A DNA stretch of 64,000 bases, from contig NZ_JAGGJW010000014.1 in NCBI RefSeq assembly GCF_017873175.1, positions 1-64,000 on the forward strand, read 5' to 3'. A model generated the notes under the pieces. That model did no database searches and was not told the origin of the DNA. It saw only the letters and a program-made list of their open reading frames with translations. This document shows, piece by piece, positions 34,295 to 43,257 of the stretch. How positions within the stretch are numbered: the stretch's first letter is position 1; each line of letters opens with the position of its first letter. The position numbers and the translations under genes were made by a program. This DNA is from Neorhizobium petrolearium (GTDB lineage Bacteria; Pseudomonadota; Alphaproteobacteria; Rhizobiales; Rhizobiaceae).

Positions 34295-35923
34295 ATGGCC
34301 CATTCGGTTCGATCGTCCTTCAAGCACACCGTCATGCTGACGGCGGCTTTTGCCGTATTGGCGGGACCCTTGCAGGCGATCGCCCAAACACCGGCACCGC
34401 CGACTGCCGGGCAGAACGGCAATCCGCCGGGGTCCATGTTGCCCGCGCCGCCGACACCGTCTCCGACCATCAATCCGCCGCCGCCGCCCGGTCCGGCTGC
34501 CGCAGGCCCGGCCTCGATCGCCGATCTCGCGGAAGGCCTGCTTGATGCGGTGGTGAACATTTCCACCTCCCAGAGCGTCAAGGATGGAGGTGCCGGCCCA
34601 CAGCCGCAGATCCAGGAAGGATCGCCTTTCCAGGAATTCTTCGAGGATTTTTTCGACAGCCCCGACAATCAGAACGGTAATCAGAAGGTCTCTTCGCTTG
34701 GTTCCGGCTTTGTGATCGATCCGGCCGGCTTCGTGGTGACCAACAACCATGTGATCGAAGGCGCCGACGACATCGAGGTGATCTTTCCGAACGGCTCCAA
34801 GCTCAAGGCCAGGTTGGTCGGCACCGACACGAAGACCGACCTTTCGGTGCTCAAGGTTGAGCCGAAGACGCCGTTGAAAGCAGTCCGTTTCGGCGATTCC
34901 CGAAGGATGCGCATCGGTGACTGGGTGATGGCTATCGGCAACCCGTTTGGCCTTGGCGGGTCGGTGACGCTCGGCATCATCTCGGCGCGAGGCCGCAACA
35001 TCAATGCCGGTCCCTACGACAATTTCATCCAGACGGACGCAGCGATCAACAAGGGTAATTCCGGCGGCCCCCTGTTCAACATGCGCGGCGAGGTCATCGG
35101 CATCAACACGGCGATCATCTCGCCCTCCGGGGGCTCGATCGGCATCGGGTTTGCGGTACCGACCGAACTTGCCGAAAACATTGTGCATCAGCTTATCGAA
35201 TTCGGCGAGACGCGGCGCGGATGGCTCGGTGTTCGCATCCAGCCGGTGACCGATGAAGTGGCATCAAGCCTCGGCCTCGATCGTGCGCGCGGTGCGCTGG
35301 TTTCCGGCGTCGTCAGCGGTGGTCCGATCAAGAACGGCGAAATCAAGGCCGGTGACGTGATCCTGACCTTCGACGGTCAGCCGGTCAACGAGATGCGCGA
35401 CCTGCCGCGCATCGTGGCGGAAAGCCCGGTCGGCAAGGATGTCGATGTCGTGATCCTGCGTGACGGCAAGGAGCAAACAGTGAAGGTGCCGCTCGGCCGG
35501 CTGGAAGACAGCGCCCAAGCGGAGGATGACGCTGAGCAGCCGTCTCTGCCGGAAGGCCAGGGCCAAGACATGTCGCCGGACAACGGGGCGCCGGACGACC
35601 AGAAAGGTGAGGCGGACCAGGGGCCTGCCGTGACCTTCGGCATGACGCTCGCCGTGCTCGATGAGGAGCGCCGCAAGAGCTTTAATATCGCCGAGAGTGT
35701 CGAGGGCGTGGTGATCATGGCCGTAGAACCGAATTCGCCTGCCGCCCAGAAGGGATTGAAGGCCGGCGAGGTGGTCGTCGAAGTGGCGCAGGATTTTGTC
35801 GAAAGCCCGGATGACGTGGCCACGCGGATCAAGATGTTGAAGGCAGAAGGCCGCCGCAACGCACATGTGATGATTTCGGATCCCGCCGGCAACCTTCGCT
35901 TCGTGGCGCTGCCGCTGGAGTAA
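34295..35923 (+). CDS. degP: Do-family periplasmic serine protease (DegP/DegQ)
   Basis: This is a secreted S1C protease/chaperone that handles misfolded periplasmic proteins. The signal peptide covers about residues 1-31 (cleavage after AIAQ or nearby). A Pro/Ala-rich linker (about 32-70) precedes the protease domain with His152 (NNHVIEG), Asp182 (DTKTDLSVLK) and Ser256 (GNSGGPLFN). Two PDZ domains follow (about 320-410 and 440-540), separated by an acidic, Gln/Asp-rich spacer (about 410-445). Its 542 residues are somewhat long because of the linkers. It follows hflKC after about 220 bp. The start has GAGGA about 7 nt upstream. Confidence 0.93.
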   Translation: MAHSVRSSFKHTVMLTAAFAVLAGPLQAIAQTPAPPTAGQNGNPPGSMLPAPPTPSPTINPPPPPGPAAAGPASIADLAEGLLDAVVNISTSQSVKDGGAGPQPQIQEGSPFQEFFEDFFDSPDNQNGNQKVSSLGSGFVIDPAGFVVTNNHVIEGADDIEVIFPNGSKLKARLVGTDTKTDLSVLKVEPKTPLKAVRFGDSRRMRIGDWVMAIGNPFGLGGSVTLGIISARGRNINAGPYDNFIQTDAAINKGNSGGPLFNMRGEVIGINTAIISPSGGSIGIGFAVPTELAENIVHQLIEFGETRRGWLGVRIQPVTDEVASSLGLDRARGALVSGVVSGGPIKNGEIKAGDVILTFDGQPVNEMRDLPRIVAESPVGKDVDVVILRDGKEQTVKVPLGRLEDSAQAEDDAEQPSLPEGQGQDMSPDNGAPDDQKGEADQGPAVTFGMTLAVLDEERRKSFNIAESVEGVVIMAVEPNSPAAQKGLKAGEVVVEVAQDFVESPDDVATRIKMLKAEGRRNAHVMISDPAGNLRFVALPLE

Positions 35924-35925
35924 GA

Positions 35926-36519
35926 CTAGCGGGGCTGGCCGGCTTTCTGCCTCAGGATCAGCCATTCATCCCGAGTCACGGCATAGACGACGTGAGACTT
36001 CAGATGCGGATGCGTATCGGGTACACGCGGGTGGTCGAAATCGAGACTCGCAGCCCGGTGAAGCCCGAGCCGTTTCATGACGGCCGTCGAACGATGATTG
36101 TCCGTCACGGCGAAAGAGACGATGGCGTCGAGGTGCTTCTTATCGAAAGCGAAGTCGAGGAGGGCGCGGGCGGCTTCAGTGACGTAGCCGTGGCCCCAGA
36201 AACGGGTGGCAAGCCTCCAGCCGATCTCTACCGTTTCGGGCGGAAGGACTTCCGGCATGTTGGCAAGCGAAAGGCCGCAGAAGCCCATCGGCTCCCGCGT
36301 TTCCTTCAGTTCCAGGGCATAGAAGCCGAGCCCGGTCTCCGTGATCGTGTCATTGAGCCGAGTCAGGAAGGCATCGGCCTCCTCATGGGAGCGCCGGAAC
36401 GGGAAGAATTCCATGACTTTCGGATCGGCATTGATCTCACGAAACAGGTCGCGGTCGCTGTCAAGCCAGCTGCGGAGCCGCAACCGCTCGGTTTCGAGAA
36501 TGATCTTTGGTTCTTTCAC
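35926..36519 (-). CDS. GNAT N-acetyltransferase, RimJ/RimL type
   Basis: This 197-residue acetyltransferase opens with the RimJ/RimL pattern ILETERLRLRSWLDSD, has IGWRLATRFWGHGYVTEAARALLDFAF for acetyl-CoA binding, and then FAVTDNHRSTAVMKRLGL. Such enzymes acetylate protein N-termini or small amines; the substrate here is unknown. Its ATG overlaps the serB stop by 4 nt, so it is translated with serB. It converges on the degP gene with almost no gap (2 bp). Confidence 0.87.
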   Translation of the reverse strand: MKEPKIILETERLRLRSWLDSDRDLFREINADPKVMEFFPFRRSHEEADAFLTRLNDTITETGLGFYALELKETREPMGFCGLSLANMPEVLPPETVEIGWRLATRFWGHGYVTEAARALLDFAFDKKHLDAIVSFAVTDNHRSTAVMKRLGLHRAASLDFDHPRVPDTHPHLKSHVVYAVTRDEWLILRQKAGQPR

Positions 36520-37406
36520 GGGGTCACGAAATCCGCCTTGCGATAGCCTTGAATATAGAGAAGGGCAGTGAGGTCACCATAGTCAATACGCATCTTTGCC
36601 TGCGCCGCGACGGTCGGCTTGGCATGCAGCGCCACACCCGAGCCGGCTATGCCGAGCATGCCGAGATCATTGGCGCCGTCGCCGACAGCGATTGCATCCT
36701 CAGGGGAGATGCCGAGCTTTTCGGTAATGGACAGAAGCGCATCCATCTTGGCCTGTTTGCCGAGAATGGGTTCGGCCACTTCGCCGGTGAGGATGCCATC
36801 CTTTTCGATCAGGATGTTCGCATGGTTTTCGTCGAAACCGAGCGACTTGGCGATCCGGTTCGTGAAGACCGTAAAGCCGCCGGAGACAAGAGCGGCATAA
36901 GAACCTCTCGCCTTCATGGTGGCGATCAGTGCCGGTCCGCCGGAGGTTAGCGTGATGCGCTTGGCGATCACGTCGTCGACAACGGTAATCGGCAGGCCTT
37001 TCAGGAGCGCTACGCGCTCTCTGAGAGCCGGCTCGAAGGCGATCTCGCCGTTCATCGCCCGCGCCGTGATCGCCGCCACCTTGTCCTTCAGCCCCACGAC
37101 ATCGGCGAGCTCGTCGATGCATTCCTGGCCGATCATGGTGGAATCCATATCGGCGATCAGGAATTTCTTCCGCCGGGTTTCAGCATTCTGCACGACGACG
37201 TCGATCGGCGCAGCTGCGACGACGGCGCGGAGATTGGCCGCGGCCGCCTGAATGTCCGTATCGTCGCGAAGCACGATATCGCAGGCGATGCCGTCCGCCA
37301 GCCAGTAGAGGCCGGAGGCCTTTACGGCGTCGGCCGCCTGTTCTCCGAGCCTTGCATTGAGAACAGGATTTGACGGATGGGCAATGAGCGTGGCAACGAA
37401 AGCCAT
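36516..37406 (-). CDS. serB: Phosphoserine phosphatase
   Basis: SerB removes phosphate from phosphoserine in the last step of serine synthesis. The 296-residue protein has an N-terminal ACT-like part and the HAD motifs IADMDSTMIGQE (nucleophile Asp), SGGFTVF (motif 2) and VGDGANDLGML (motif 4). The ATG at 37406 (MAFVATL) is chosen: the frame is open further upstream but that part overlaps miaA. The start codon directly abuts the miaA start codon on the other strand. GNAT is coupled downstream. Confidence 0.93.
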   Translation of the reverse strand: MAFVATLIAHPSNPVLNARLGEQAADAVKASGLYWLADGIACDIVLRDDTDIQAAAANLRAVVAAAPIDVVVQNAETRRKKFLIADMDSTMIGQECIDELADVVGLKDKVAAITARAMNGEIAFEPALRERVALLKGLPITVVDDVIAKRITLTSGGPALIATMKARGSYAALVSGGFTVFTNRIAKSLGFDENHANILIEKDGILTGEVAEPILGKQAKMDALLSITEKLGISPEDAIAVGDGANDLGMLGIAGSGVALHAKPTVAAQAKMRIDYGDLTALLYIQGYRKADFVTP

Positions 37407-38300
37407 ATGAAGACCGACCTTGATGATGAAATGGACGCGATCCTGATAACCGGACCGACGGCGAGCGGCAAGTCGGCTCTTGCACTGCATCTGGCACGGG
37501 AGGCAGGCGGTGTGGTCATCAACGCAGACAGCATGCAGGTCTATGACACGCTCAGGGTTTTGACGGCGCGGCCTTCCGAAGCGGAAATGGAAGGCGTGCA
37601 GCATCTCCTCTACGGGCATGTGCCGGCGACGTGCGCCTATTCGACCGGCGAATGGCTGCGTGACGTCCAGGACTTCTTGCCGAAGCTTCGCTCGGAAGGC
37701 CGGTTGCCGGTCTTCGTCGGAGGGACGGGACTTTATTTCAAGGCATTGACGGGTGGCTTATCCGACATGCCGGAGATTTCCCAGGATGTCCGCTGCAGGG
37801 TGAGACTGCGGCTGAAGGAGGAAGGGCCGGAAGCGCTGCATGCGGAGCTTTCAAGGCGAGATGCAGTGGTTGCCGAAAGTCTCGAGCCGAAGGACGGTCA
37901 GCGGATCGTCCGGGCGCTCGAAGTGCTGGAGGAAACCGGCCGCTCTATCTCCGACTTCCAGCAGCGGCAGGGGGCGATGGTGATCGATCCCGCCCGCGCG
38001 AAAAAGCTTGTCGTGCTACCCGATCGGAAAATTCTTCATGAGCGCATCAATCGGCGTTTCGAAAAAATGCTGGAGGGCGGAGCGGTGGACGAGGTGACGG
38101 CACTTTTGGCGCTCCAACCAGCGCCCGATCTGCCGATCGTGAAGGCGATCGGCGTTCGGGAGATTGCCGGGATGCTGGAAGGGCGCATGAGCCGTCAGGA
38201 GGTGATCGAGCGTGGCTCGGCGCTGACGCGCCAATATGCCAAGCGGCAGATGACCTGGTTCCGCAACCAGATGGACGAAAGCTGGGAGCGGATCGGCTGA
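37407..38300 (+). CDS. miaA: tRNA dimethylallyltransferase
   Basis: MiaA adds a dimethylallyl group to A37 of tRNAs that read UNN codons. The protein (297 residues) has the P-loop GPTASGKS near residue 16, NADSMQVY, LTARPSEAEM, the GGTGLYFKAL motif and a C-terminal QYAKRQMTWFRNQ. The start at 37407 (MKTDLDDEMDAI) aligns with the length of rhizobial MiaA N-termini. An ATG at 37377 with a better spaced AGGA is an alternative and would overlap serB by 30 nt. It converges on the HerA-like gene: its stop ends at 38300, adjoining 38301. Confidence 0.92.
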   Translation: MKTDLDDEMDAILITGPTASGKSALALHLAREAGGVVINADSMQVYDTLRVLTARPSEAEMEGVQHLLYGHVPATCAYSTGEWLRDVQDFLPKLRSEGRLPVFVGGTGLYFKALTGGLSDMPEISQDVRCRVRLRLKEEGPEALHAELSRRDAVVAESLEPKDGQRIVRALEVLEETGRSISDFQQRQGAMVIDPARAKKLVVLPDRKILHERINRRFEKMLEGGAVDEVTALLALQPAPDLPIVKAIGVREIAGMLEGRMSRQEVIERGSALTRQYAKRQMTWFRNQMDESWERIG

Positions 38301-40400
38301 TCAATCCTTGTCGTAGAGGCTGCCGAGTGGCTTCTTCAGCAGGCTTTCGCGCAGCGAGCCTTCGCGGCGGAGCAGCGGATTGGGGCGCGGGGCACCTTCC
38401 TGTGCAGGAGGGCGCTGAAAAACCGGCTGTGAAACGTCGGTCGAGCGTTCTCGCCGCAGGTCCGCGAAGCGGTCCGGGCGAAGGGGTGCGGGAGGCTCGG
38501 AAACCGGTGGCCGAGGCAGCATATCCGGGTGGTAAGGTTCAGGCTGCGGATCGCCGATCGCGGGCGGACGATTGATAACCACGTGTCCATTGGCACGGAT
38601 TTCCTGGTTCCATCGTTCGAGTTCCGCGTCGCTTGCCGGTGGGAATTCGTCATCCACGTCTGCGTTGTCGGCAGGCAGGGCGTCTGCAAAAGCGAGATTG
38701 GCAGCGGCATAACTCTGCTGGAAGGCGGAAATATCCGGCCCGCTGGCGGCCCGCATGCGCGCCACGACCGTACGCAGATCGATCGTGTCCGGCGTGTTTT
38801 CCGACCCCTTGTCGGCGATGCCATTGGCCTTTGGCAGGTATTTTTCCTCAACCCTGGCGAATTTCATGCGCATAGGCACCGTAATCGCTTCACCAAAGGC
38901 GATCGCCTCGCCATTGCCGATCGAGGAGAGAAAGCTGGTCGTCGAGATCGAGGAGTTCGGGATGGCCGACTTGATGATCTCCTGGTCGCGGTCGTTGGAA
39001 AGCCGCATGGCGAACAGGGTCGAGCATTGCGACAGGATCGTCTGATCAAGTTCGCCTGGCCGCTGGGTGATGACGCCGAGCGAAACACCATACTTGCGAC
39101 CTTCCTTGGCAATGCGCGAGATCGCTTGGCGAGTCGGGAAGAAGCCAAGATCGCGGTCAGCCGGCACGTAGCGGTGCGCCTCTTCGCAGACGACAAGCAT
39201 ATGGATCGCGCCATTGCTCCATAGCGCCAGCTCAAACGCCATGCGGCAGAGGATCGAGGCGACGGAGTTGACGACTTCCGAGGGGATGCCGGCGAGCTGG
39301 AAAGTGGAGATCGGCTTGTCGCCGCCCGGAATGCGGAAGATATGTGCGATCGTCTCCATGATCGTGTCGTTGATCGTGTTGTTGGAGAACATGAAATGAT
39401 AGCGCGGGTCGTTGATCGCCGACATGATGCGCATCTTCAATGACCGCAGGAAGGGTTTTTCGCCGCGCCCTTCCAGACGACCGATACGCTCATCGATCAG
39501 CGCGAGAAGGTCCGCCATACGGTAGGGCACGGGCGTGTCGGCCGTGATCGAGCTCTTTTCGGTCGTGCGGCGCATGAGCGGGGAATCGCTGCCGCGGAAG
39601 GCGCGCTTCGCCTCCGGTATCAGGTCGCGCAGGATATCGAGTTCTTCCGGCACTCCGGGCCGACCGCGGAAGACGACTTCTGTAAACTCTTCGAGCCGCA
39701 TCAGCCAGAAGGGCAGGTCGAGCGTGTCGGTATCGATGACGACCGCATGCTCCGGAAAAGCGGCTGCGAATTCGTTATGCGGATCGAGGATCAGCACGCG
39801 CAGCTTCGGATCGGCCTCGATCGCCTTGTTGAGGAGCAGGGACACGGCGGTGGATTTGCCAACCCCCGTTGAGCCGACGACCGCGAAATGTTTCGAGAGC
39901 ATCGAGGGAATATGAATCGTCGCATCGATGCTTTCGTCCTGGGTCAGTTTGCCGATGACGCAGGTGTCGCTCTTGCCCGTATCATAGATGCGCAGGAGAT
40001 CGGCGGCGCGGATGCGATGCGCTACGGCGCCGAGATAAGGATAGCGAGAGATGCCACGGGAAAACTCCTCGCGCCCGTCTCCCCCTTTGCGGACCTCGCC
40101 GAGCAGTTCGACCTCGATATGAAAGCCGGTGTCCTCGCCATCGCGCCAGGCTTCATCGCTGGTCCCCATCGCATAGGCGAGCGCCACAACGCGGTTTTCG
40201 CCGACGCTGATCGAGATCAGCCGGCCGACGGACCAGAGTTCCGTGAGGTCGGTCTCACCGTTCTGGGCAATAGCGGAAATGGTTGCGTTGGAACCGTTGC
40301 AGGCCACGACACGGCCCAGCATACGGTTGCCGGGTTTCTGCAGATCGCGGCGATCCTGCTCTCCTGCGGACGCGGAACGGTGGAGATCGTTGTTCAGCAA
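38301..40400 (-). CDS. HerA-type DNA-translocase ATPase (DUF87)
   Basis: This 699-residue protein is of the HerA/FtsK-like group: an N-terminal HAS-barrel (about 27-140), Walker A VGSTGVGKST (about 175-184), Walker B in MLVVCEEAHRY (about residue 400) and the arginine-finger region ISRIAKEGRKYGVSLGVITQRP. In archaea HerA works with the NurA nuclease in end resection. No nuclease gene is adjacent here, so the role is open. The C-terminal 150 residues are Pro/Arg-rich and poorly ordered. The start is TTG at 40400 with AGGGG about 7 nt before it; ATG 40322 is the alternative but has no Shine-Dalgarno sequence. Confidence 0.83.
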   Translation of the reverse strand: MLNNDLHRSASAGEQDRRDLQKPGNRMLGRVVACNGSNATISAIAQNGETDLTELWSVGRLISISVGENRVVALAYAMGTSDEAWRDGEDTGFHIEVELLGEVRKGGDGREEFSRGISRYPYLGAVAHRIRAADLLRIYDTGKSDTCVIGKLTQDESIDATIHIPSMLSKHFAVVGSTGVGKSTAVSLLLNKAIEADPKLRVLILDPHNEFAAAFPEHAVVIDTDTLDLPFWLMRLEEFTEVVFRGRPGVPEELDILRDLIPEAKRAFRGSDSPLMRRTTEKSSITADTPVPYRMADLLALIDERIGRLEGRGEKPFLRSLKMRIMSAINDPRYHFMFSNNTINDTIMETIAHIFRIPGGDKPISTFQLAGIPSEVVNSVASILCRMAFELALWSNGAIHMLVVCEEAHRYVPADRDLGFFPTRQAISRIAKEGRKYGVSLGVITQRPGELDQTILSQCSTLFAMRLSNDRDQEIIKSAIPNSSISTTSFLSSIGNGEAIAFGEAITVPMRMKFARVEEKYLPKANGIADKGSENTPDTIDLRTVVARMRAASGPDISAFQQSYAAANLAFADALPADNADVDDEFPPASDAELERWNQEIRANGHVVINRPPAIGDPQPEPYHPDMLPRPPVSEPPAPLRPDRFADLRRERSTDVSQPVFQRPPAQEGAPRPNPLLRREGSLRESLLKKPLGSLYDKD

Positions 40401-40582
40401 AATCGATCCCCTGTCATTGGGGTGGCGGATCGGGTCATAGGCTCATCCGTCGGGTCGCTGCCTTTCAAACATCGGGAGCATAAGCCTCGCGACTTAACAA
40501 CTCGTGTAGGCGTATCCTCCATGAGGAGACGGAAACGGCGCAGCAAAATCAGCTGAATGGCCTTTTTTGGTGCAAGATGGCG

Positions 40583-40611
40583 TTGACGAATGGGATTTAT
40601 CTGGCTAACAC
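40583..40611 (+). promoter_or_regulatory. Promoter of the ilvI leader
   Basis: TTGACG (40583-40588) and TAACAC (40606-40611) are 17 bp apart. Transcription would start near 40617-40620, at or next to the leader ATG at 40620. Confidence 0.55.
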
Positions 40612-40619
40612 TTCGCGCC

Positions 40620-40676
40620 ATGAAAATCTCGATTGCTCTTATTGTGGTGGGAACGCGCATGGGCAGGATGGTGTAA
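40620..40676 (+). CDS. Branched-chain leader peptide of the ilvI attenuator
   Basis: An 18-codon reading frame gives MKISIALIVVGTRMGRMV. The run I-A-L-I-V-V provides Ile, Leu and Val control codons, the products of the enzyme encoded downstream. No Shine-Dalgarno sequence precedes it and the likely transcription start is at or within 3 nt of the ATG, so it may be a leaderless message, as reported for trpL of Sinorhizobium. Ribosome stalling at the control codons would favour antitermination. Confidence 0.7.
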   Translation: MKISIALIVVGTRMGRMV

Positions 40677-40734
40677 CCATCCGGCGACAGCCACCCATGC
40701 GCGGTAGACAGGCTCCTCAAAGGGGCCTTTTTTT
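40655..40734 (+). promoter_or_regulatory. Attenuator hairpins upstream of ilvI
   Basis: GCGCATGGG (40655-40663) pairs with CCCATGCGC (40694-40702), enclosing a smaller GGATGGT/ACCATCC stem that overlaps the leader stop. Then GGCTCC (40711-40716) pairs with GGGGCC (40722-40727), followed by seven T residues, forming the terminator. The terminator arm competes with upstream pairing in the usual attenuation manner. The remaining part to 40797 has the ilvI ribosome site GGAAGAAG. Confidence 0.72.
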
Positions 40735-40797
40735 ATGCCTTCAATCCGGCTCGGAGGAGCCGCCGGTAAAAATCCAGCAGCGAAATGGAAGAAGACA

Positions 40798-42591
40798 ATG
40801 ACGGATAGCAACAACCAGATGCCAGATAACCAGATGACTGGCGCGGAGATTGTTCTGAGAGCGCTGAAGGACAATGGCGTCGAACATATCTTCGGATATC
40901 CGGGCGGCGCCGTCCTGCCGATCTATGACGAGATTTTCCAGCAGGACGAGATCCAGCATATTCTTGTCCGCCACGAGCAGGGTGCCGGCCATGCGGCTGA
41001 AGGCTATGCCCGCTCCACCGGCAAAGTCGGCGTCATGCTGGTCACATCCGGTCCCGGCGCGACGAACGCGGTCACCCCCTTGCAGGACGCGCTGATGGAC
41101 AGCATTCCGCTCGTCTGCCTGTCCGGCCAGGTTCCGACGACGCTGATCGGCTCCGACGCCTTCCAGGAGTGCGATACCGTCGGCATCACGCGGCCCTGCA
41201 CCAAGCACAACTGGCTGGTGAAGGACGTCAACGAGCTCGCCGGCGTCATCCACGAAGCCTTCCGCATCGCCCAGACCGGCCGCCCGGGCCCTGTCGTCGT
41301 CGACATTCCGAAGGATGTCCAGTTCGCCACCGGCACCTATACGCCGAAGCCGGAGATTGCGGCGAATATCAGCTACCAGCCGAAGAAGGAAGGCGATCTC
41401 AAGGCCATCCAGGCTGCCGTCGAGTTGATGGCGTCTGCCCGTCGGCCGATCCTCTATACCGGCGGTGGTGTCGTCAATTCCGGCCCGGAGGCTTCGCGGC
41501 TGTTGCGCGAGCTGGTTCATCTCACCGGATTCCCGATCACCTCGACGCTGATGGGGCTGGGCGCCTATCCGGCGTCCGGCAAGAACTGGCTCGGCATGCT
41601 GGGCATGCACGGTTCCTACGAATCCAACATGGCCATGCATGACTGCGACGTGATGGTCTGCATCGGCGCGCGTTTTGACGACCGCATCACCGGTCGTATC
41701 AACGCGTTCTCGCCGAACTCGCGAAAAATCCATATCGATATCGATCCGTCGTCCATCAATAAGAACGTCCATGTCGATATTCCGATCCTCGGCGACGTCG
41801 GGAGCGTTTTGGAGGACATGGTCCGCCTGTGGCGGGCGCTGCCGCACAAGCCGGCCAAGGGACAGACGGAAGACTGGTGGGCGCAGATAAACCGCTGGCG
41901 TGCCCGCAAGAGCTTTTCCTACAAGCATTCCAGCGACGTCATCATGCCGCAATATGCGCTGCAACGCCTCTATGAGCTGACCAAGGGCCGTGACACCTAC
42001 ATCACCACGGAGGTCGGCCAGCACCAGATGTGGGCGGCGCAGTTCATCGAGTTCGAAGAGCCGAACCGCTGGATGACGTCCGGTGGTCTCGGTACGATGG
42101 GTTATGGCTTTCCTGCGGCGATCGGCGTTCAGGTCGCGCATCCAGGCGCGCTCGTCATCGATGTTGCCGGTGATGCCTCGATCCAGATGTGCATTCAGGA
42201 GATGTCGACGGCAATTCAATACAATCTGCCGGTCAAGATCTTCATCCTGAACAACCAGTACATGGGCATGGTTCGTCAGTGGCAGCAGCTGCTGCACGGC
42301 AATCGCCTGTCCAACTCCTATACGGAAGCGATGCCGGACTTCGTCAAACTCGCGGAAGCCTATGGGGCCATCGGCATGTATTGCGACGACCCGAAGGAGC
42401 TCGACCACAAGATCGAGGAGATGATTGCCGTCAAGAAGCCGGTGATCTTCGACTGCCGCGTCGCCAATCTCGCCAACTGCTTCCCGATGATCCCGTCAGG
42501 CAAGGCGCATAACGAGATGCTGCTGCCGGACGAGGCGACCGACGAAGCGGTCGCCAATGCGATCGACGCTAAGGGGCGCCAGCTCGTATAA
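40798..42591 (+). CDS. ilvI: Acetolactate synthase, large (catalytic) subunit
   Basis: This enzyme joins two pyruvates to acetolactate, or pyruvate and 2-oxobutyrate to acetohydroxybutyrate, to start valine, leucine and isoleucine synthesis. It has 597 residues: the ThDP glutamate in VRHEQGAGHAAEG (about 60-72), FAD-site residues in the middle domain, and the ThDP motif beginning DVAGDASIQM and ending NNQYMGMV (about 460-490). The ATG at 40798 with GGAAGAAG upstream is used; the frame is open 21 codons more but without similarity. The regulatory subunit gene ilvH follows 49 bp downstream, and the attenuator lies upstream. Confidence 0.97.
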   Translation: MTDSNNQMPDNQMTGAEIVLRALKDNGVEHIFGYPGGAVLPIYDEIFQQDEIQHILVRHEQGAGHAAEGYARSTGKVGVMLVTSGPGATNAVTPLQDALMDSIPLVCLSGQVPTTLIGSDAFQECDTVGITRPCTKHNWLVKDVNELAGVIHEAFRIAQTGRPGPVVVDIPKDVQFATGTYTPKPEIAANISYQPKKEGDLKAIQAAVELMASARRPILYTGGGVVNSGPEASRLLRELVHLTGFPITSTLMGLGAYPASGKNWLGMLGMHGSYESNMAMHDCDVMVCIGARFDDRITGRINAFSPNSRKIHIDIDPSSINKNVHVDIPILGDVGSVLEDMVRLWRALPHKPAKGQTEDWWAQINRWRARKSFSYKHSSDVIMPQYALQRLYELTKGRDTYITTEVGQHQMWAAQFIEFEEPNRWMTSGGLGTMGYGFPAAIGVQVAHPGALVIDVAGDASIQMCIQEMSTAIQYNLPVKIFILNNQYMGMVRQWQQLLHGNRLSNSYTEAMPDFVKLAEAYGAIGMYCDDPKELDHKIEEMIAVKKPVIFDCRVANLANCFPMIPSGKAHNEMLLPDEATDEAVANAIDAKGRQLV

Positions 42592-42640
42592 AACGAGGCG
42601 GTATGCTTCAACAGAATTCTGAGGAAACGGACCCAAGACC

Positions 42641-43213
42641 ATGAATGCGCATCAGCAACCGACCGGCTCAGCCTACTTCATCGCACCGGAGACGGCGAAA
42701 GCCGAAAGTCATACGCTCTCGGTTCTCGTCAGCAACGAACCGGGGGTGCTCGCCCGCGTGATCGGCCTTTTTTCGGGCCGGGGCTACAATATCGAAAGTC
42801 TCACGGTTTCGGAGACGGAGCACGAGGCACATCTTTCACGCATCACCATCGTCACCAATGGGACGCCGAGCGTGCTCGAGCAGATCAAGGCGCAGCTTGA
42901 GCGCATCGTGCCGGTCCACCGGGTCCTGGATCTTACGGTGCGAGCGCGCGAACTCGGGCAGGAGCGCCCGATCGAGCGGGAAGTGGCGCTGGTGAAGGTG
43001 GTCGGCCACGGCGAGCGCCGCGCCGAGACACTGCGGCTCGCGGAAGCCTTCCAGGCCAAGGTGGTCGATGCGACGGTCGAACATTTCATCTTCGAAATCA
43101 CCGGGAAATCCTCCAAGATCGACCAGTTCGTGGCGATTATGAAACCGCTCGGGCTGATGGAGGTCTGCCGCACTGGGATTGCAGCCATGAACCGTGGCCC
43201 GCAGGGAATGTGA
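42641..43213 (+). CDS. ilvH: Acetolactate synthase, small (regulatory) subunit
   Basis: IlvH binds valine and gives feedback control to the large subunit. The ACT domain is plain: HTLSVLVSNEPGVLARVIGLFSGRGYNIESLTV (about residues 24-57, conserved Gly in PGVLAR and GRGYNI). The C-terminal regulatory domain has VALVKV and FHFEIT-like stretches (HFIFEITGKSSKIDQF). Its 190 residues are typical. RBS GAGGAA precedes the start. The stop lies just before or overlaps the following KpsC-like gene, depending on the start of the latter. Confidence 0.96.
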   Translation: MNAHQQPTGSAYFIAPETAKAESHTLSVLVSNEPGVLARVIGLFSGRGYNIESLTVSETEHEAHLSRITIVTNGTPSVLEQIKAQLERIVPVHRVLDLTVRARELGQERPIEREVALVKVVGHGERRAETLRLAEAFQAKVVDATVEHFIFEITGKSSKIDQFVAIMKPLGLMEVCRTGIAAMNRGPQGM

Positions 43214-43257
43214 GGGCAGGCGGGGAACGGCGCATCGGTTGGCGAGGTAGGACAAGG

